From positions 81,721 to 145,720 of the forward strand of contig JADLHJ010000081.1 in NCBI GenBank assembly GCA_020848835.1: a DNA stretch of 64,000 nt. The letters are read 5' to 3'. A model generated the notes under the pieces. It saw only the letters and a program-made list of their open reading frames with translations. It made no database searches and was not told the DNA's origin. Positions 37,601-46,757 of the stretch are shown here, piece after piece. Each line of letters begins with the position of its first letter. Position 1 is the stretch's first letter. A program made the position numbers and the translations under genes. The DNA is from Candidatus Hydrogenedentota bacterium (lineage in GTDB: Bacteria; Hydrogenedentota; Hydrogenedentia; Hydrogenedentales; SLHB01).

Positions 37601-38689
37601 ACCGACTTCGCGCGCCACGCGCGTCACTTCCGATGCGAAAGAGCGTAACTGATCCACCATGACGTTCATGGCTTCTTTGAGCTGGAGGATCTCTCCGCGC
37701 ACGTCCACCGTGATTTTTTTTGACAAGTCGCCGTTGGCAACCGCGATGGTCACTTCCGCGATGTTTCGAACCTGAGTCGTTAAATTTGCGGCCATGGAAT
37801 TCACGTTGTCCGTGAGATCTTTCCAAGTACCCGCCACGCCCGGCACCACGGCCTGTCCGCCGAGTTTTCCGTCGGTACCGACTTCGCGAGCCACGCGCGT
37901 CACTTCGGATGCGAAGGATCGCAACTGGTCCACCATGACGTTCATGGCTTCCTTGAGCTGCAGGATTTCGCCGCGCACGTCCACCGTGATTTTTTTTGAC
38001 AAGTCGCCGTTAGCCACGGCGATGGTCACTTCGGCAATATTGCGCACCTGGTCCGTGAGATTCGACGCCATCGAGTTTACGGATTCGGTCAATTCGCGCC
38101 ACACGCCGCTCACGCCGCGCACCTGCGCCTGGCCACCGAGCTTGCCTGCGGTACCGACTTCGCGCGCCACGCGCGTCACTTCCGAAGTGAACACGGATAG
38201 CTGATCGATCATGCGGTTCACGAGTTTGGCGCAACGCAGGAACTCGCCTTCGAGTGGACGACCATCATTTTCGAGCGCCATGGATTGGCCAAGATCGCCT
38301 TTGGCGACGGCGCCGATCGCGCGCGTGACCTCCGTTGTCGGCCACACCATGTCGTCCAGCAAGGTATTCAGCGAATTAACTTCGTCTGCCCAGGTGCCGA
38401 TCACGCCCGGCATGGAGATGCGTTGTTTCAGCTTTCCTTCCTTGCCGACCACGCGGCAGATGCGCGCGACTTCATTTGAACGCCGTTCGCTTGCCTGAAG
38501 GATGGCATTAAACGTATCGGCTATTTTTCCGTGTACACCGACCCATTCCGTGGGCAAACGCTGCGAGAAATCGCCTTCGCGATAGGCGACTAACGCCTGC
38601 AAGATTTGCTCGATTCGATGGTCGCCATTACCCGTGTGCATCGCGATTTTGGGATCGAGGACATCGGCGTGTTCAGCAACGGTTGACAT
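31601..38689 (-). CDS. Giant soluble poly-HAMP hybrid histidine kinase
   Basis: 2362 residues. After a short divergent N-terminus come one degenerate and 14 clear units of about 92 residues (about 75-1456), each a pair of HAMP modules: (F)[20 protein letters not shown] .. [12 protein letters not shown] .. [20 protein letters not shown] .. [18 protein letters not shown]. Then a GAF domain (about 1480-1630), a long coiled coil, HisKA with [12 protein letters not shown], HATPase ([31 protein letters not shown]), and three receivers with Asp in [18 protein letters not shown] and VLMDIMMPE. No membrane helix is seen. The design is that of fungal group III (Nik1/Os1) osmosensing kinases and bacterial poly-HAMP kinases, but with more units than usual. 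It overlaps the next hybrid kinase. Confidence 0.93.
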   Translation of the reverse strand: MSTVAEHADVLDPKIAMHTGNGDHRIEQILQALVAYREGDFSQRLPTEWVGVHGKIADTFNAILQASERRSNEVARICRVVGKEGKLKQRISMPGVIGTWADEVNSLNTLLDDMVWPTTEVTRAIGAVAKGDLGQSMALENDGRPLEGEFLRCAKLVNRMIDQLSVFTSEVTRVAREVGTAGKLGGQAQVRGVSGVWRELTESVNSMASNLTDQVRNIAEVTIAVANGDLSKKITVDVRGEILQLKEAMNVMVDQLRSFASEVTRVAREVGTDGKLGGQAVVPGVAGTWKDLTDNVNSMAANLTTQVRNIAEVTIAVANGDLSKKITVDVRGEILQLKEAMNVMVDQLRSFASEVTRVAREVGTDGKLGGQAVVPGVAGTWKDLTDSVNSMASNLTDQVRNIAEVTTAVASGDLSRKITADAKGEILELKDTINTMVDQLNAFAAEVTRVAREVGTDGKLGGQAQVSGVAGTWKDLTENVNSMASNLTDQVRNIAEVTTAVARGDLSRKITADAKGEILELKNTINIMVDQLNGFASEVSRVAREVGTDGKLGGQAEVQGVGGTWKDLTDNVNSMASNLTSQVRNIAEVTTAVARGDLSRKITADAKGEILELKNTINTMVDQLNGFASEVSRVAREVGTEGKLGGQAEVPGVAGTWKDLTDNVNSMASNLTAQVRNIAEVTIAVANGDLSKKITVDVRGELLQLKETINTMVEQLRGFASEVTRVAREVGTEGRLGVQAMVPGVAGTWKDLTDSVNAMGSNLTAQVRNIAEVTTAVARGDLSRTITADAKGEILELKNTINTMVDQLNAFAAEVTRVAREVGSEGKLGGQGVVPGVAGTWKDLTDSVNSMASNLTAQVRNIAEVTTAVARGDLSRKITADAKGEILELKNTINTMVDQLNAFAAEVTRVAREVGTDGKLGGQAAVPGVAGTWKDLTDNVNSMASNLTAQVRNIAEVTIAVANGDLSKKITVDVRGEILQLKEAMNVMVDQLNAFASEVSRVAREVGTDGKLGGQAAVPGVAGTWKDLTDNVNSMASNLTSQVRNIAEVTTAVARGDLSRKITADTKGEILELKNTINTMVDQLNAFAAEVSRVAREVGTDGKLGGQAVVPGVAGTWKDLTDNVNSMASNLTAQVRNIAEVTIAVASGDLSKKITVDVRGELLQLKETINTMVEQLRGFASEVTRVAREVGTEGRLGVQGVVPGVAGTWKDLTDSVNAMASNLTAQVRNIAEVTTAVARGDLSRKITADAKGEILELKNTINTMVDQLNAFAAEVTRVAREVGTDGKLGGQATVPGVAGTWKDLTDSVNVMAANLTNQVRGIVKVVTAVADGNLRQKLTVEAKGEVAALADTINNMTDTLATFAEQVTNVAREVGVEGRLGGQANVPGAAGTWKDLTGNVNLLAANLSTQVRAIAEVATAVTQGDLTRSIQVDARGEVAELKDNVNTMINNLRVTTERNMEQDWLKTNLAKFAGMLQGQRDLFTVGQTLMSELAPLVNAQQGAIYQIEMLPEPSLRLLAGYAQRHDQPERIPIGKGLVGQCAVEKQRILLTEVPAEYTQIHSSLGEAAPRNIVVLPALFEGETKAVIELASLKPFPTTYLTFLEQLTMSIGVVLNTIEATMRTENLLQQSQQLTAELQTQQKELQQTNEELAEKAKQLVEQNVEVERKNKEVEQARRALEEKAAELALTSKYKSEFLANMSHELRTPLNSILILGQQLAENSAGNLTTKQVEFSRNIHSAGSDLLTLINDILDLSKIESGTVSVETEEMAFTELRDSVERNFRHVAESKNLMLHTELAADLPRSFITDPKRLQQILKNLLSNAFKFTSVGHVSMRVRRADDGWTPDHPMLSRAQSVISLSITDTGIGIPPEKQRIIFEAFQQADAGTSRKYGGTGLGLAISRELASLLGGEIRLSSVPGQGSTFTLYLPLTYAGPSISTNETSTSSAPPPMQILPIAREETVSDDRATVGPGDTTLLIVEDDPHYARVLLGLARDKGFKGIVASRGHQGLALARQYLPTAITLDIFLPDMLGWTVLNNLKVDPATRHIPVQIISLEEERQHGLSHGAFAYLVKPVTTEELETCFDRIKDFVTPHLKRLLIVEDNETESKSIVELLAHDDLEIKTACSGEDAFQALLDNPFDCCVLDLRLPDMTGFELLDKIKQEPVLSTLPIIVFTGKELSTSEQAELKSMAKSVVLKDVHSPERLFDETALFLHRVVSDLPKPKQQMLERLHLSNEALHGRRVLIVDDDARNIFALAGVLENHEMEVLTATNGRQAIEMLAESPDVNMVLMDIMMPEMDGFETMREIRKDPRFRGLPILALTAKAMKGDREKCLEAGASDYIAKPVNIEQLLSLLRVWLCR
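34324..38188 (-). repeat. 14 tandem 276-bp coding repeats (poly-HAMP array)
   Basis: In-frame DNA repeats of 276 bp with most units 80-95 percent alike by eye. Two unit types alternate irregularly: one with [15 protein letters not shown] and one with [15 protein letters not shown]. The last two units (from about residue 1275) are more diverged. Such an array is prone to recombination and assembly collapse. Confidence 0.9.
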
Positions 38690-39014
38690 GAATAACGACC
38701 TTTCACGTGTAGCCGGCGATTGTGGTTTCAGCTGGAACTTCGCGGAAGAAAATCATAATTCAAAGTAACGCGAAGTATTGGCACTCCATGCAGCTCAGAC
38801 CAAGGTACAATGTGTGCAGGTACGTCCCGACAGCACCCCCGATCCTACGTCACGATTCGACGCTTGTCTGTAGGCAAATGCCTACACCGTTGGCCTACAT
38901 GAGGCCTACTGGTTAATGGTCAGGGCACTGATGCCATCTTCCCTTAAAAATCGCCACCATGTGTATGTAGCCATTGTGGGTTAGCTTTCGTGGTCCAGCG
39001 GTTGCAGTAAAGGA
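38690..39014. other. Divergent intergenic region with palindrome
   Basis: 325 bp between the giant kinase (minus) and a methyltransferase (plus). At 38869-38886 lies tgtaggcaaatgcctaca, a perfect 7-bp inverted repeat with a 4-nt centre, followed by two further 'ggcctac' half-sites at 38892 and 38902. This is operator-like. No gene is seen. Confidence 0.5.
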
Positions 39015-39761
39015 ATGTCTATCATGGTTTTATTCTCCCCCGAGTACTTTGCGTTTATTCGCCATGGATCCTTGGTATCAGCCCGGGCGATTGTTCCTTT
39101 GCTGCAAAAGTTGACGAAGACGGAGCGCGTGCTAGATGTCGCCTGTGGTACAGGAGAATGGCTGCGCGTTTTTCGGGAGCATGGTGCGGAGCGTGTTTTC
39201 GGTGTGGATGCTGCGTGGGTTGACACCCAAATGTTGAGCATCGCACCCGAGGAATTTAGGATCCATGACATTGCCGAGCCATTAGCACTGGACGAAACCT
39301 TTGATGTGGCCCTTATGTTGGAGGCCGCACAACATGTGCCGGAAGATTGCGCGGGCGCGGTCGTTCGATCGTTGACGCAACTCGCACCTTGCGTGTTGTT
39401 TTCCGCACCGATACCCAATCAGGGAGGGTCCGGACATTGTGTAAACGAGCAATGGCCTAGCTATTGGGCGGCACACTTTGCGGACAACGATTTCGTGTGT
39501 ATCGACTTATTGCGGCGATTGTTGTGGGACAACGAACAGGTCGAGTGGTGGTATGCGCAGAATCTGCTCTTGTTCGTACATAAGGCCGAAGTCGCCAAAA
39601 GCGATTTGCTTTCCATGGCCGTGGATGCCAGTCCTGGACCCCCGCAGCGATTGATTCACCCAAAGCTTTATGAGTCGAAGTGCTATGTGCCACCTCAACC
39701 GCGCCGCAAGACATTTGAGCGTGTAGGGCGAGTGCTTCAGTTTGGGCTAAAGATCCATTAA
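39015..39761 (+). CDS. Class I SAM-dependent methyltransferase
   Basis: 248 residues; ATG 39015 or ATG 39024 (better spaced from AAAGGA) are both possible. Motif I VLDVACGTGEWL (about 40-51), acidic motif II FGVDAA, and later strands FDVALMLEAAQHV. The region FSAPIPNQGGSGHCVNEQ then WPSYW and the end EWWYAQNLLLF match the protein at 39831 on the opposite strand, so the two are paralogs. Relatives sit in surface polysaccharide clusters and methylate sugars; here no glycosyltransferase is nearby. Confidence 0.85.
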   Translation: MSIMVLFSPEYFAFIRHGSLVSARAIVPLLQKLTKTERVLDVACGTGEWLRVFREHGAERVFGVDAAWVDTQMLSIAPEEFRIHDIAEPLALDETFDVALMLEAAQHVPEDCAGAVVRSLTQLAPCVLFSAPIPNQGGSGHCVNEQWPSYWAAHFADNDFVCIDLLRRLLWDNEQVEWWYAQNLLLFVHKAEVAKSDLLSMAVDASPGPPQRLIHPKLYESKCYVPPQPRRKTFERVGRVLQFGLKIH

Positions 39762-39830
39762 TAACAGCGGCGGTGTTAGCAGGATCTGGATGCGTCAGGC
39801 ATCCAACGGGAATAGTGCCGCAAGCTGCCC

Positions 39831-40478
39831 CTATTTCGTTTCAGAACGGTGGCCCATTGCGGTCGAACCAAACACCATTAGATTATCGTAGTACCACGAT
39901 TGCACCTGGCTGGAATTTTTCCATTCCTCCCGCCAGCATTGGGTTAGATCGTCGTTTAGCAGTAGACCTGCGCGCGCGAAGTGTTCGATCCAATAATCGT
40001 GCGGCTGCTCGTTAATATGATCGGTGCCACCCTGCCCGGGTCGCGCCGCGGAAAAGACCACGGCGCGATCGAACTTGCGATCGAAAGGGAAAATGTCGCG
40101 CGCGATGTCAAAACGCAGTACAGTCAATTCTCTTGCCTCACAGATCGCTCGTGCTGCAGCGGCGTACTCCAAGCCGAGCACATCGCAGCCGGATTCGCGC
40201 AGCTGCAGGAGAAATGCGCCGGTGCCGCATCCAACATCCACGACGCACTTCGGTTTGAGATCGCGCAGGATACTTGCAGCGATTGTGGCCGAACTCTTCG
40301 TTGCTGGGCCGTCCACGTCGTTCCAGAAGTACGACTTGTTGTACACCACATCGAAGGGCAGCCACTTCGCTTTAAGCCGAGAGACGGTTTCCACGTCGAA
40401 TAGCGCGTGGGCAATCGTCTTTGCGGGCTTGCGAATCAGCGGCAATACGCCGCGAACCAGTGCATCACGCATGGGCAA
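39831..40478 (-). CDS. Class I SAM-dependent methyltransferase, paralog
   Basis: 215 residues. Motif I VVDVGCGTGAFLLQL (about 80-94), then GLEYAA, and an AARPGQGGTDHINEQPHDYW .. SWYYDNLMVF tail corresponding to the 39015 gene's QGG..H.NEQ..YW and WWYAQNLLLF. The gene converges on 39015-39761. The shared tail probably forms the acceptor-binding lid. Substrate unknown. Confidence 0.85.
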   Translation of the reverse strand: MPMRDALVRGVLPLIRKPAKTIAHALFDVETVSRLKAKWLPFDVVYNKSYFWNDVDGPATKSSATIAASILRDLKPKCVVDVGCGTGAFLLQLRESGCDVLGLEYAAAARAICEARELTVLRFDIARDIFPFDRKFDRAVVFSAARPGQGGTDHINEQPHDYWIEHFARAGLLLNDDLTQCWREEWKNSSQVQSWYYDNLMVFGSTAMGHRSETK

Positions 40479-40493
40479 TGCGTCCAGTGCTAG

Positions 40494-41147
40494 CTAGTGT
40501 TTTTCACTGCCGCGAAAGGATTTTCTGCGGCGGTGAATTGCGAGGCCAACTAGACCCGCCCCCATCAGCAATACGCTTGAGGGTTCGGGAACGATCTCAG
40601 AGCCTGGGCCCGTCAGATAGAACGCTTCTTCGACTTCGTAATTGACCCAGTTCTGCAGCTTCTGGTGGGCGTCGCCGCCGTTGAAGTCCGAAATTGACCA
40701 GAACCAATTGCAGTCCACGTCGTTTTGAATCGCGAGCCAATACGTGGTACCTGCATCGAGATCAATCGCGGAAATATCCATGTGATACTCGAACTCGGTG
40801 TACTCACCAAACGCGTCACCGCCGGTATCTGTACGAAGCACCGAGTCAGTCAAGGTGTGTAACACTGCGCCGGGTTCACCGCCAGCGTCTGAATAAATGT
40901 ACACGGTGAAATCGTCAAGTGCAGGAATTTCATCGTGTGCATAATATCCCCACCAGTGGATGTCGTTGAGGATGTCCGCTCCTTCATCGAGTACGAAATT
41001 GTCGGCTGCGATGAAATGCGTGTCCACTGTGCTGAGCAGACCACCTTGAAACAGCGTCTCGCCGTTCTCGTAGATAATGTCTGCCCACACGGGGGAACTG
41101 AATAGTGCCGCAACCATCAGGAACCGAGCTACACTTTGCCCATACAT
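40494..41147 (-). CDS. PEP-CTERM sorted extracellular protein
   Basis: 217 residues from ATG 41147 with GGAG upstream. A signal peptide (RFLMVAALFSSPVWA) leads to a beta-rich domain with Asp/Trp-rich strands (NDIHWWGYYAHDEIP; TTYWLAIQNDVDCNWFWSIS). The C-terminus is a full PEP-CTERM signal: VPEPSSVLLMGAGLVGLAI then HRRRK. Such proteins are processed by an exosortase and tied to extracellular polysaccharide; no exosortase gene is in the window. Confidence 0.9.
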   Translation of the reverse strand: MYGQSVARFLMVAALFSSPVWADIIYENGETLFQGGLLSTVDTHFIAADNFVLDEGADILNDIHWWGYYAHDEIPALDDFTVYIYSDAGGEPGAVLHTLTDSVLRTDTGGDAFGEYTEFEYHMDISAIDLDAGTTYWLAIQNDVDCNWFWSISDFNGGDAHQKLQNWVNYEVEEAFYLTGPGSEIVPEPSSVLLMGAGLVGLAIHRRRKSFRGSEKH

Positions 41148-41582
41148 GTCTGGATTCTCCTTACTGCTTTTCCGCTCCCCGAATCGCCAATACTGCCAGC
41201 GCCGACAAGAGCTCGTTACTAGAACCGCACTGCTAAGAGGTGCTTCGCAGCCCCACACAGGCTCCGAATTGCTGCCTCGTATCCTAATGAACCGCTCAGT
41301 CTTTGACCGTAGGAAGTTTTCTCACGTTCCGATAGGACTTACCCGAAAGCTGTTACGGTATAAAACGGGGGTAGTTGGCAACTTCGCGCGTAGCGCTCGG
41401 TCTTGTCGAAGGGTGTTAGAGGAAGGTCACGGACGCGTCTGTTTGGCTAAGACATGACGGCTGACTTACTTAATGCAGGTTTGTCGATCTTCACGTTCCG
41501 CAGTCTGTGACAGATAAAACGTCCAGTTACTTTCAATCAAGCGCAGGTGTAGGCGACCGTAATCACTCGATCGTTCACAATC
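41148..41582. other. Gene-free interval
   Basis: 435 bp without a supported gene or clear repeat. The promoter of the PEP-CTERM gene should lie at its left end. Confidence 0.5.
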
Positions 41583-42158
41583 TCACAGGCGTTGCGTCGA
41601 TGCGTAGGGCCTTGTATCGGCTTCGAGAAATTCTCGCACGTGGCGCATTGCCCATCGATGATTCTCCGGCTTCTCGCTTGCGCTGCAGTTGGATGGGATG
41701 TAAAGCGAGAAGTTGCGCATGTGAGCATCGTGCGCTGTCAGCAACACGCACATGTCCGTTTGAAAACCGCCCAAGATGATCTTTCTCACGCCGAGATTAT
41801 TTAGCAAGAGTTCGAGTGGCGTGAGATAGAATGCTGAATGCTTTGGCTTGAGAATGAAGTAATCGTGTGCGCCGGGTTCCAATATTCTTGCGATTTCGTC
41901 GCCATGTGTAGACTCAACGATCCATTTGAAAAGTCGGGGAAAATCAGACTGCCATTGACTGAAATTGTCGTTTGCATAAATCACAGGACGTCCGAGCGAT
42001 TGCGCCTTCTTCTTCAGCGCCGCCAGTCTCCGTGCGGCGGGAAGCGCATGTTTGCGGAGCGCGTTGCCACCGTTGAAATCAAAAGCGTTGATTACATCGA
42101 CCAGCACCAGTGCTGATTTCACTCGCGAAGGGTTTCGTGGCCTGCCCTTTGACGCCAT
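41583..42158 (-). CDS. Isochorismatase-family cysteine hydrolase
   Basis: 191 residues from ATG 42158. Catalytic triad is visible: Asp in LVLVDVINAFDF, Lys in FILKPKHSAFY, and Cys in GGFQTDMCVLLTAHDA. Fold and length are those of nicotinamidase, isochorismatase and related amidohydrolases. The start is chosen because an upstream extension is basic and low-complexity. No linked NAD or siderophore gene is seen, so the substrate is open. Confidence 0.88.
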   Translation of the reverse strand: MASKGRPRNPSRVKSALVLVDVINAFDFNGGNALRKHALPAARRLAALKKKAQSLGRPVIYANDNFSQWQSDFPRLFKWIVESTHGDEIARILEPGAHDYFILKPKHSAFYLTPLELLLNNLGVRKIILGGFQTDMCVLLTAHDAHMRNFSLYIPSNCSASEKPENHRWAMRHVREFLEADTRPYASTQRL

Positions 42159-42454
42159 TTGTGCATTTCCAATATTTGGATGCCGCGCGGCCCATGCGTG
42201 AGAGCGGGCGCGCGCACGGCAGGAAGAAAGATTTTGCATCTGTTCCAAAAAGAACAGCAGTCACAAGAACGCGCCGCTCGGGTGTCAAATTCCGGCGGTG
42301 AGTGGGTGTGGCGCTATTCGCCGACGACCTTAGGGCAACTGCGTAGTTATCCCATGCGTTTTAGTCGGGCCAGCGTTTTGTGGCCCACACCTAGGCGCAT
42401 TACTCGACAAGCACTTTCATTACTCCGCAGTTCCAAGCTATTTGCGGAGTCCAG
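42159..42454. other. Gene-free interval
   Basis: 296 bp between two minus-strand genes. No repeat or gene recognised. Confidence 0.5.
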
Positions 42455-43891
42455 CTAGTTTTCCGCAATGCAATATAAGTTTTTGCGACCCTTCAGGTAC
42501 AGTTCCTTGCCAGCAAAGACAGGCGACGCGTCGAAACCGTCGTCGAGGGCATTGGTAGCGAGAAGTTCGAAGGAGTCTGACTTCTTGACGACCGCCACCT
42601 TACCTTCGCGATCGGCGATATATATCTTATCTCCGGCGCCCGCGGGCGAGGCATAGATCTGCGCCAACCCTTCGATTTCCTGTCCCGAATACAGCTGTTT
42701 TCCAGATTTTGCGTCGTAGCAGGACAACACGGCGCCGCGATCGGCGGTGAGGTAGATGCGATCGTCGTAGAGCAGTGGCGACGCGACATAAGGCGTTCCC
42801 TGCGCGACTTCCCAGGCTATGGCGGGTGTGCCGGTCAGATCGCCGGTATGGGCCAAATCGATAGCCTTCAATGAATACCCGCGAAATCCACTGGTGCAGA
42901 AGACGCGACCAAATCCTGATACGGGGGTTGGGATGGTGTTGGCGGTGAGTCCGGCACACTCCCAGACAATGTCGCCGGTCTTTGCGTTGTAACTACGAAT
43001 CCTGTTCGTGGCTGCGGTGACGATTTGCAACGCGCCGTTCACTTCGACGGGGTGCGGCGAACTCCACGCGGTCGCTTCTTCACGAGCTTTTTCCCATAGC
43101 GGCTCTCCGGTGTCTTTGTTGAACGCCATGATTTTCGAACCGGCCTCGTGGTCCATCAAAACGACGATGGCATCACCCGCCAATGCGGGAGAACTTCCTT
43201 CACCGAAGCTATTCTTCATCTGCATTTTTCCGAGGTCACGGTTCCACTTTTGAGTCCCGTCCAAGTCGTAGCAGTACAATCCACGGGATCCGAAACTGAC
43301 CCACATCAGCTTGCCGTCCGTCACCGGTGAGCTCGAGGCATAGCTGCCAGTGGGATGCCTACCCTCGTGAGGTACTTCTTCACGGGCAGTCTTTTCCCAG
43401 AGCAGTTTGCCCGACTTTCGATCAATGCACACCACGTTGAACTTGTAGGGAAATGTCGGCGGCGGAGTGCGCATACCGCCCCTGCCTGATCTACCGCCTT
43501 CGCGGCGGCCGCCGTCGCGTTGGCCCTCGGGTTGCGGCGCGCTTGCCTGCGGTCCGTACGGGTTGGTCCCTCCCGATTGCGGTCCACTGACTTGCGATTT
43601 GTCTTGTGGTGGCGCGGCGGGCGGCGCCGGTTCTTCTTGGGTGGGGACGGCGGTCTGAAAGAATATTTTGTCTCCCCAGATAATCGGTGTCGAAGTGCCG
43701 TGGCCGGGCAGCGCGGTCTTCCATTTTATGTTTTGGGTCTCACTCCAAGTGGAAGGAGGATTGCTCTTGGCGGCCACGCCGTTGTTGTTTGGTCCACGCC
43801 ATGATGGCCAGTTGTCCTCCGGGGCAGCGCCATATCCGGTCAAGGCAGGGACTACGATAGCTACCAGACACCAAATTCGTTGAAAACGCAT
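42455..43891 (-). CDS. Exported PQQ-binding-like beta-propeller protein
   Basis: 478 residues from ATG 43891 (AAGGATGGAG upstream). Signal peptide (LVAIVVPALTGYGA), then the opening NWPSWRGPNNNGVAAKSNPP typical of planctomycete-type propellers. WD-like PQQ blades recur (GKLLWEKTA, GTQKWNRDLG, GEPLWEKA, GDIVWECAG, GKQLYSGQ). Between blades 1 and 2 is a Pro/Gln/Gly/Arg-rich insert of about 65 residues (about 95-160), low-complexity and probably disordered. No dehydrogenase catalytic residues are evident; these proteins usually serve as scaffolds or binding proteins in the periplasm. Confidence 0.88.
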   Translation of the reverse strand: MRFQRIWCLVAIVVPALTGYGAAPEDNWPSWRGPNNNGVAAKSNPPSTWSETQNIKWKTALPGHGTSTPIIWGDKIFFQTAVPTQEEPAPPAAPPQDKSQVSGPQSGGTNPYGPQASAPQPEGQRDGGRREGGRSGRGGMRTPPPTFPYKFNVVCIDRKSGKLLWEKTAREEVPHEGRHPTGSYASSSPVTDGKLMWVSFGSRGLYCYDLDGTQKWNRDLGKMQMKNSFGEGSSPALAGDAIVVLMDHEAGSKIMAFNKDTGEPLWEKAREEATAWSSPHPVEVNGALQIVTAATNRIRSYNAKTGDIVWECAGLTANTIPTPVSGFGRVFCTSGFRGYSLKAIDLAHTGDLTGTPAIAWEVAQGTPYVASPLLYDDRIYLTADRGAVLSCYDAKSGKQLYSGQEIEGLAQIYASPAGAGDKIYIADREGKVAVVKKSDSFELLATNALDDGFDASPVFAGKELYLKGRKNLYCIAEN

Positions 43892-44557
43892 GGCTCCATC
43901 CTTTTGCCGTTGATCGATCGCTGAGGCCTTGCAGCAATGCTTCCTATTCGCGGGGTCGCGACGCTCGCGCGTGCAATGGATTCTACGTTCAACGACGTTC
44001 ACTTTCAATCACGTGATTGTTTTACGACTTCTGTATATATGGAATCGTCGGGAGATGCTGCACGTAGTTGGTCTAGGGCAAATTACCCAGGGACAGATGG
44101 TGGGTCCTACAGGAGTCGAATCTGTAATATTATAAACTTACAGACCTCATTTTAACGTCGCCGTGCGTGCGAAAGCGCTTTTACCACTCCAAGGAAGTCC
44201 TAATTTTCATTCCGTAAATAGGCTTATGCGTTCTATAGCTCATCGTCCATAGTCGCGGACTCGGGCAAATAAAAAAGACGCTAACCGGACTAAGCGCTGG
44301 GTTTAAGACGCCAGGTTTCGCCTACCTGATGTCGCCAGGCAGCGAAAAATCAGGATTCGTGCGCGCAAACCACCGCGCCCTTATTCCGCCAGATGTCTTC
44401 CGCGCCGGGGCGATCGATCCACACGTTGTTCAGCGACCGGCAAAGCTAATACCAATCGCATTCGGGAATCGACGGAATTCTTCCGCGACTTCGTCGCCGC
44501 CTGCCACCACGGAAAGGAAGAACAGGGAGCAGCTCGAAATTGATACAGAAAAAACCA
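43892..44557. other. Gene-free interval
   Basis: About 670 bp holding only the tRNA-like fragment at 44098-44149. Short frames around 44329-44592 have no ribosome site or protein-like composition. Confidence 0.5.
44098..44149 (-). other. Degenerate tRNA 3'-end-like fragment
   Basis: Minus strand reads as a T-arm (acaga-ttcgact-cctgt) followed by aggacccacca, the layout of a tRNA T-loop, acceptor strand and CCA. No matching 5' half or proper anticodon arm is found beside it. It resembles the att copies at 51732 and 63255 but is not the same tRNA. Likely an old integration scar. Confidence 0.4.
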
Positions 44558-44599
44558 GCGCCGATCATGGGCCCCTTACAGGGCGCGCATGATCGGCGC
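44558..44599 (-). terminator. Rho-independent terminator
   Basis: Perfect 12-bp stem (gcgccgatcatg at 44558-44569 with its complement at 44588-44599), loop of 18 nt. On the minus strand it is followed by GGTTTTTTCTG. It ends the porin gene transcript nine bases after its stop. Confidence 0.85.
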
Positions 44600-44608
44600 G
44601 AATATTTC

Positions 44609-46162
44609 CTAGAACTTTAGTCCGGTCTCAAGATAGAAGTAGTCGGAGTCGTCATCATCGTTACCTCCGCTGAACTCCAGGCCGTAACGGTGGATGAAGT
44701 TGCCGTCTTCAAGTCCGTCACCGGTGAAGAGGTGTTCCCATCCCGCTTTGAAATACAAGTCTTCGGAGTACTGATAGTTCACGAACAGGTGGGCCGTGGT
44801 GCCGATATCATCGCTGGACTCATCCGTCCAGAAGCTTAGTGCCGGCGCTACGGGGATCTTGAACTGCCCGACAGTGAAGGTCACGGGCGCGTCGAAGGTC
44901 TCGTCCACTCCGTACATCGCAAGTTGAAGCCCCGCGGTAATCGCTTCCGTTGGGTGAGCGACTACGCCGCCGCGCAGTTGCCAGAAGTTGGACATATCCT
45001 GCCCGATTTCGAGAATGAAGCTATAAGGTTTACCGGGGAATAAGCGATTGAACGATACGCTTGCATCCGCACGGTAGAATGGATTCAACCAATCGATGAC
45101 ACTGAGGTCGCGATTGTCTTCGCCTTCGAAGAACGCACCGCCGACGTAGACGCGCGGGTTCCACGCCATCTCGACCGTGTAGCCCACTTCAAAATCTGCG
45201 GCCCACGCATCAAACTCTGCGTCGTCGTCGCCGTAAAGGAAACCGGTGGGCTTGAATCCAAAACCTGCCGCGCTTGCGTCGCCAAACTGATATGCCATTT
45301 CGAGGTCATAGTCGAAGCCGGAAATACCGCCGAACAGACGCGCGCCAACCGTGTGCATATTTGTGGGATCGTAGTCGTCGAGATCGAATGCGTCCTCCAG
45401 CCACTCGATCGGCGCGACAAAGTTGGTGTCGTTCAGGCTGCGCCCGTCGCGGATATACATCCAATAGACGGAGGCTTTCAGCCATTCCACCGCATCGCAG
45501 GTTGCGTAGATCCCGTAGAAATCGATGTCGCCGTCTTGCTCGCTGGCACCGTTTTCATTCAGTTTGCTGAACCACGCGTCGATATCGACGGTGTCCAAGC
45601 TGTATGTTGCACGCACACCGTCAAAGGAACGGCCGCTCAACGCCGTCGTGATGTCATCTACGAGCCAGCCCTTCCCCATTTTCATTTCTTGACGGCCAAT
45701 GCGCAGACGCAACGGCACTCCAAACGTGTCGTTCGTTTCGATGTACGCCTGATACACTTCCACGTCGTTTGTGGTCACTGCCGCCGCATCCGCGCCCGTG
45801 ATGTAATTGGACCGGAAGTCGCGGCCCCACAATTCGTAGGCCTCCAGTTCGATAAACGCCTTCACTTCATTGGTGAAGTCGGCATCCACATTGAGGCGCG
45901 TGCGCTGTTCCACAAAATCGAGGTCGTTGTCTTTCTCGTCCCAATCGTAGCGGCTAACCGCGCCGAACGGGCCGATGGGGCGTTTGGGCAAATAGAAATT
46001 GGGAATGCGAATCTCCCCCGGCCCGTTGATGCCCGTTTCGTAGGTGTTGCTCCAATACCGTGCACGAACGCGGACTTCTCCGCCCACATCGACATTTTGA
46101 AGTTCCGCGTATGCACCGCATATCAGCAGCAACGATGCGGCCACAATGATAGTTCGCTTCAT
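44609..46162 (-). CDS. Outer-membrane porin, alginate-export-like
   Basis: 517 residues from ATG 46162 (AAGGGGAA upstream). Signal peptide (TIIVAASLLLICGAYA), then a beta-barrel of the alginate_export/phosphate-porin style: GEVRVRARYW, FVEQRTRLNVDADF, RLRIGRQEMKMGKGWLVDD, SFDGVRATY and a C-terminal strand YFYLETGLKF ending in Phe as recognised by BAM. The loops are Asp-rich (SGGNDDDDSDYF). It lies downstream of the cytochrome operon on the same strand with its own terminator, so it may admit the substrate of the octaheme enzyme; that link is inferred from position only. Confidence 0.85.
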   Translation of the reverse strand: MKRTIIVAASLLLICGAYAELQNVDVGGEVRVRARYWSNTYETGINGPGEIRIPNFYLPKRPIGPFGAVSRYDWDEKDNDLDFVEQRTRLNVDADFTNEVKAFIELEAYELWGRDFRSNYITGADAAAVTTNDVEVYQAYIETNDTFGVPLRLRIGRQEMKMGKGWLVDDITTALSGRSFDGVRATYSLDTVDIDAWFSKLNENGASEQDGDIDFYGIYATCDAVEWLKASVYWMYIRDGRSLNDTNFVAPIEWLEDAFDLDDYDPTNMHTVGARLFGGISGFDYDLEMAYQFGDASAAGFGFKPTGFLYGDDDAEFDAWAADFEVGYTVEMAWNPRVYVGGAFFEGEDNRDLSVIDWLNPFYRADASVSFNRLFPGKPYSFILEIGQDMSNFWQLRGGVVAHPTEAITAGLQLAMYGVDETFDAPVTFTVGQFKIPVAPALSFWTDESSDDIGTTAHLFVNYQYSEDLYFKAGWEHLFTGDGLEDGNFIHRYGLEFSGGNDDDDSDYFYLETGLKF

Positions 46163-46298
46163 GTTGTTTCCCCTTCCCTCGCGTTGTCCAGCCACAATGT
46201 TTTTTGCCTAAACCACAGTGGACTTGCTTCACTTGGATATTCTAGTCAATTCCCCAAATCGAGATGCATATTGTCAATGAATCGCACGTCGATGCCCC

Positions 46299-46757
46299 TC
46301 AAGTCGATAGCAGCAGATCCAATGGCAATTCATCGGCAACTTCGCACACCGATCGATAAAACTCATTATTTGAAAGACAAGTTACACCTGCGCCATAGGC
46401 CTCGCACACGTCCAAGGTCGCCGCTGCGCCATAATTAATGGCGCCTGCCATGTACGCGGCAATAATCGGCACACAGTCGGGCCGATTCGCGTAGTGAGGA
46501 TGCACGTGCAGCAGACACTTTCCATTTTCGACAATGGGCTGCGCGAACTGGTGGGGTTCGAGCGGCGATTCGTCAAAGACAATCGAAGTTGGATACTTTA
46601 CGCAATCGTTGTCCGCCAGAAACGAGTCCAGGTTTTGAGCGGTTAGCGGCCCGCCAATTTTCGCGGTCGCGCGCGCGGCGGCCTCCTGCGCGTGGCGCAG
46701 CAGCGTCACGCGCAGGGTCTCTTCGTCGCCGATTCCCTCAATTGCCGGTTCGATCAT
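46299..46757 (-). CDS. Unrecognised protein ending the octaheme cytochrome operon
   Basis: 152 residues; start overlaps the stop of the octaheme gene (ATGA), so it is cotranslated. No signal peptide and no CxxCH motif, hence cytoplasmic. Notable are a His cluster HVHPHYANRPD (about 83-93) and several Cys (ADNDCVKYP, LDVCEAYGAGVTCL). It could bind a metal or act in assembly or maturation of the cytochrome. I do not recognise the family. Confidence 0.7.
   Translation of the reverse strand: MIEPAIEGIGDEETLRVTLLRHAQEAAARATAKIGGPLTAQNLDSFLADNDCVKYPTSIVFDESPLEPHQFAQPIVENGKCLLHVHPHYANRPDCVPIIAAYMAGAINYGAAATLDVCEAYGAGVTCLSNNEFYRSVCEVADELPLDLLLST

Noticed and set aside
34863..38204. Long plus-strand reading frames across the poly-HAMP array
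   Set aside because: They are antisense shadows of the repeated coding sequence, with repetitive Ser/Ala/Thr/Arg composition and no ribosome sites.
44329..44592. Plus-strand gene before the porin terminator
   Set aside because: No ribosome site, low-complexity hydrophilic product, and its 3' end runs through the terminator hairpin of the opposite strand.
45353..46438. 361-residue plus-strand frame opposite the porin gene
   Set aside because: Antisense to a clear porin with signal peptide and terminator; His/Val/Arg-rich composition is that of a shadow.
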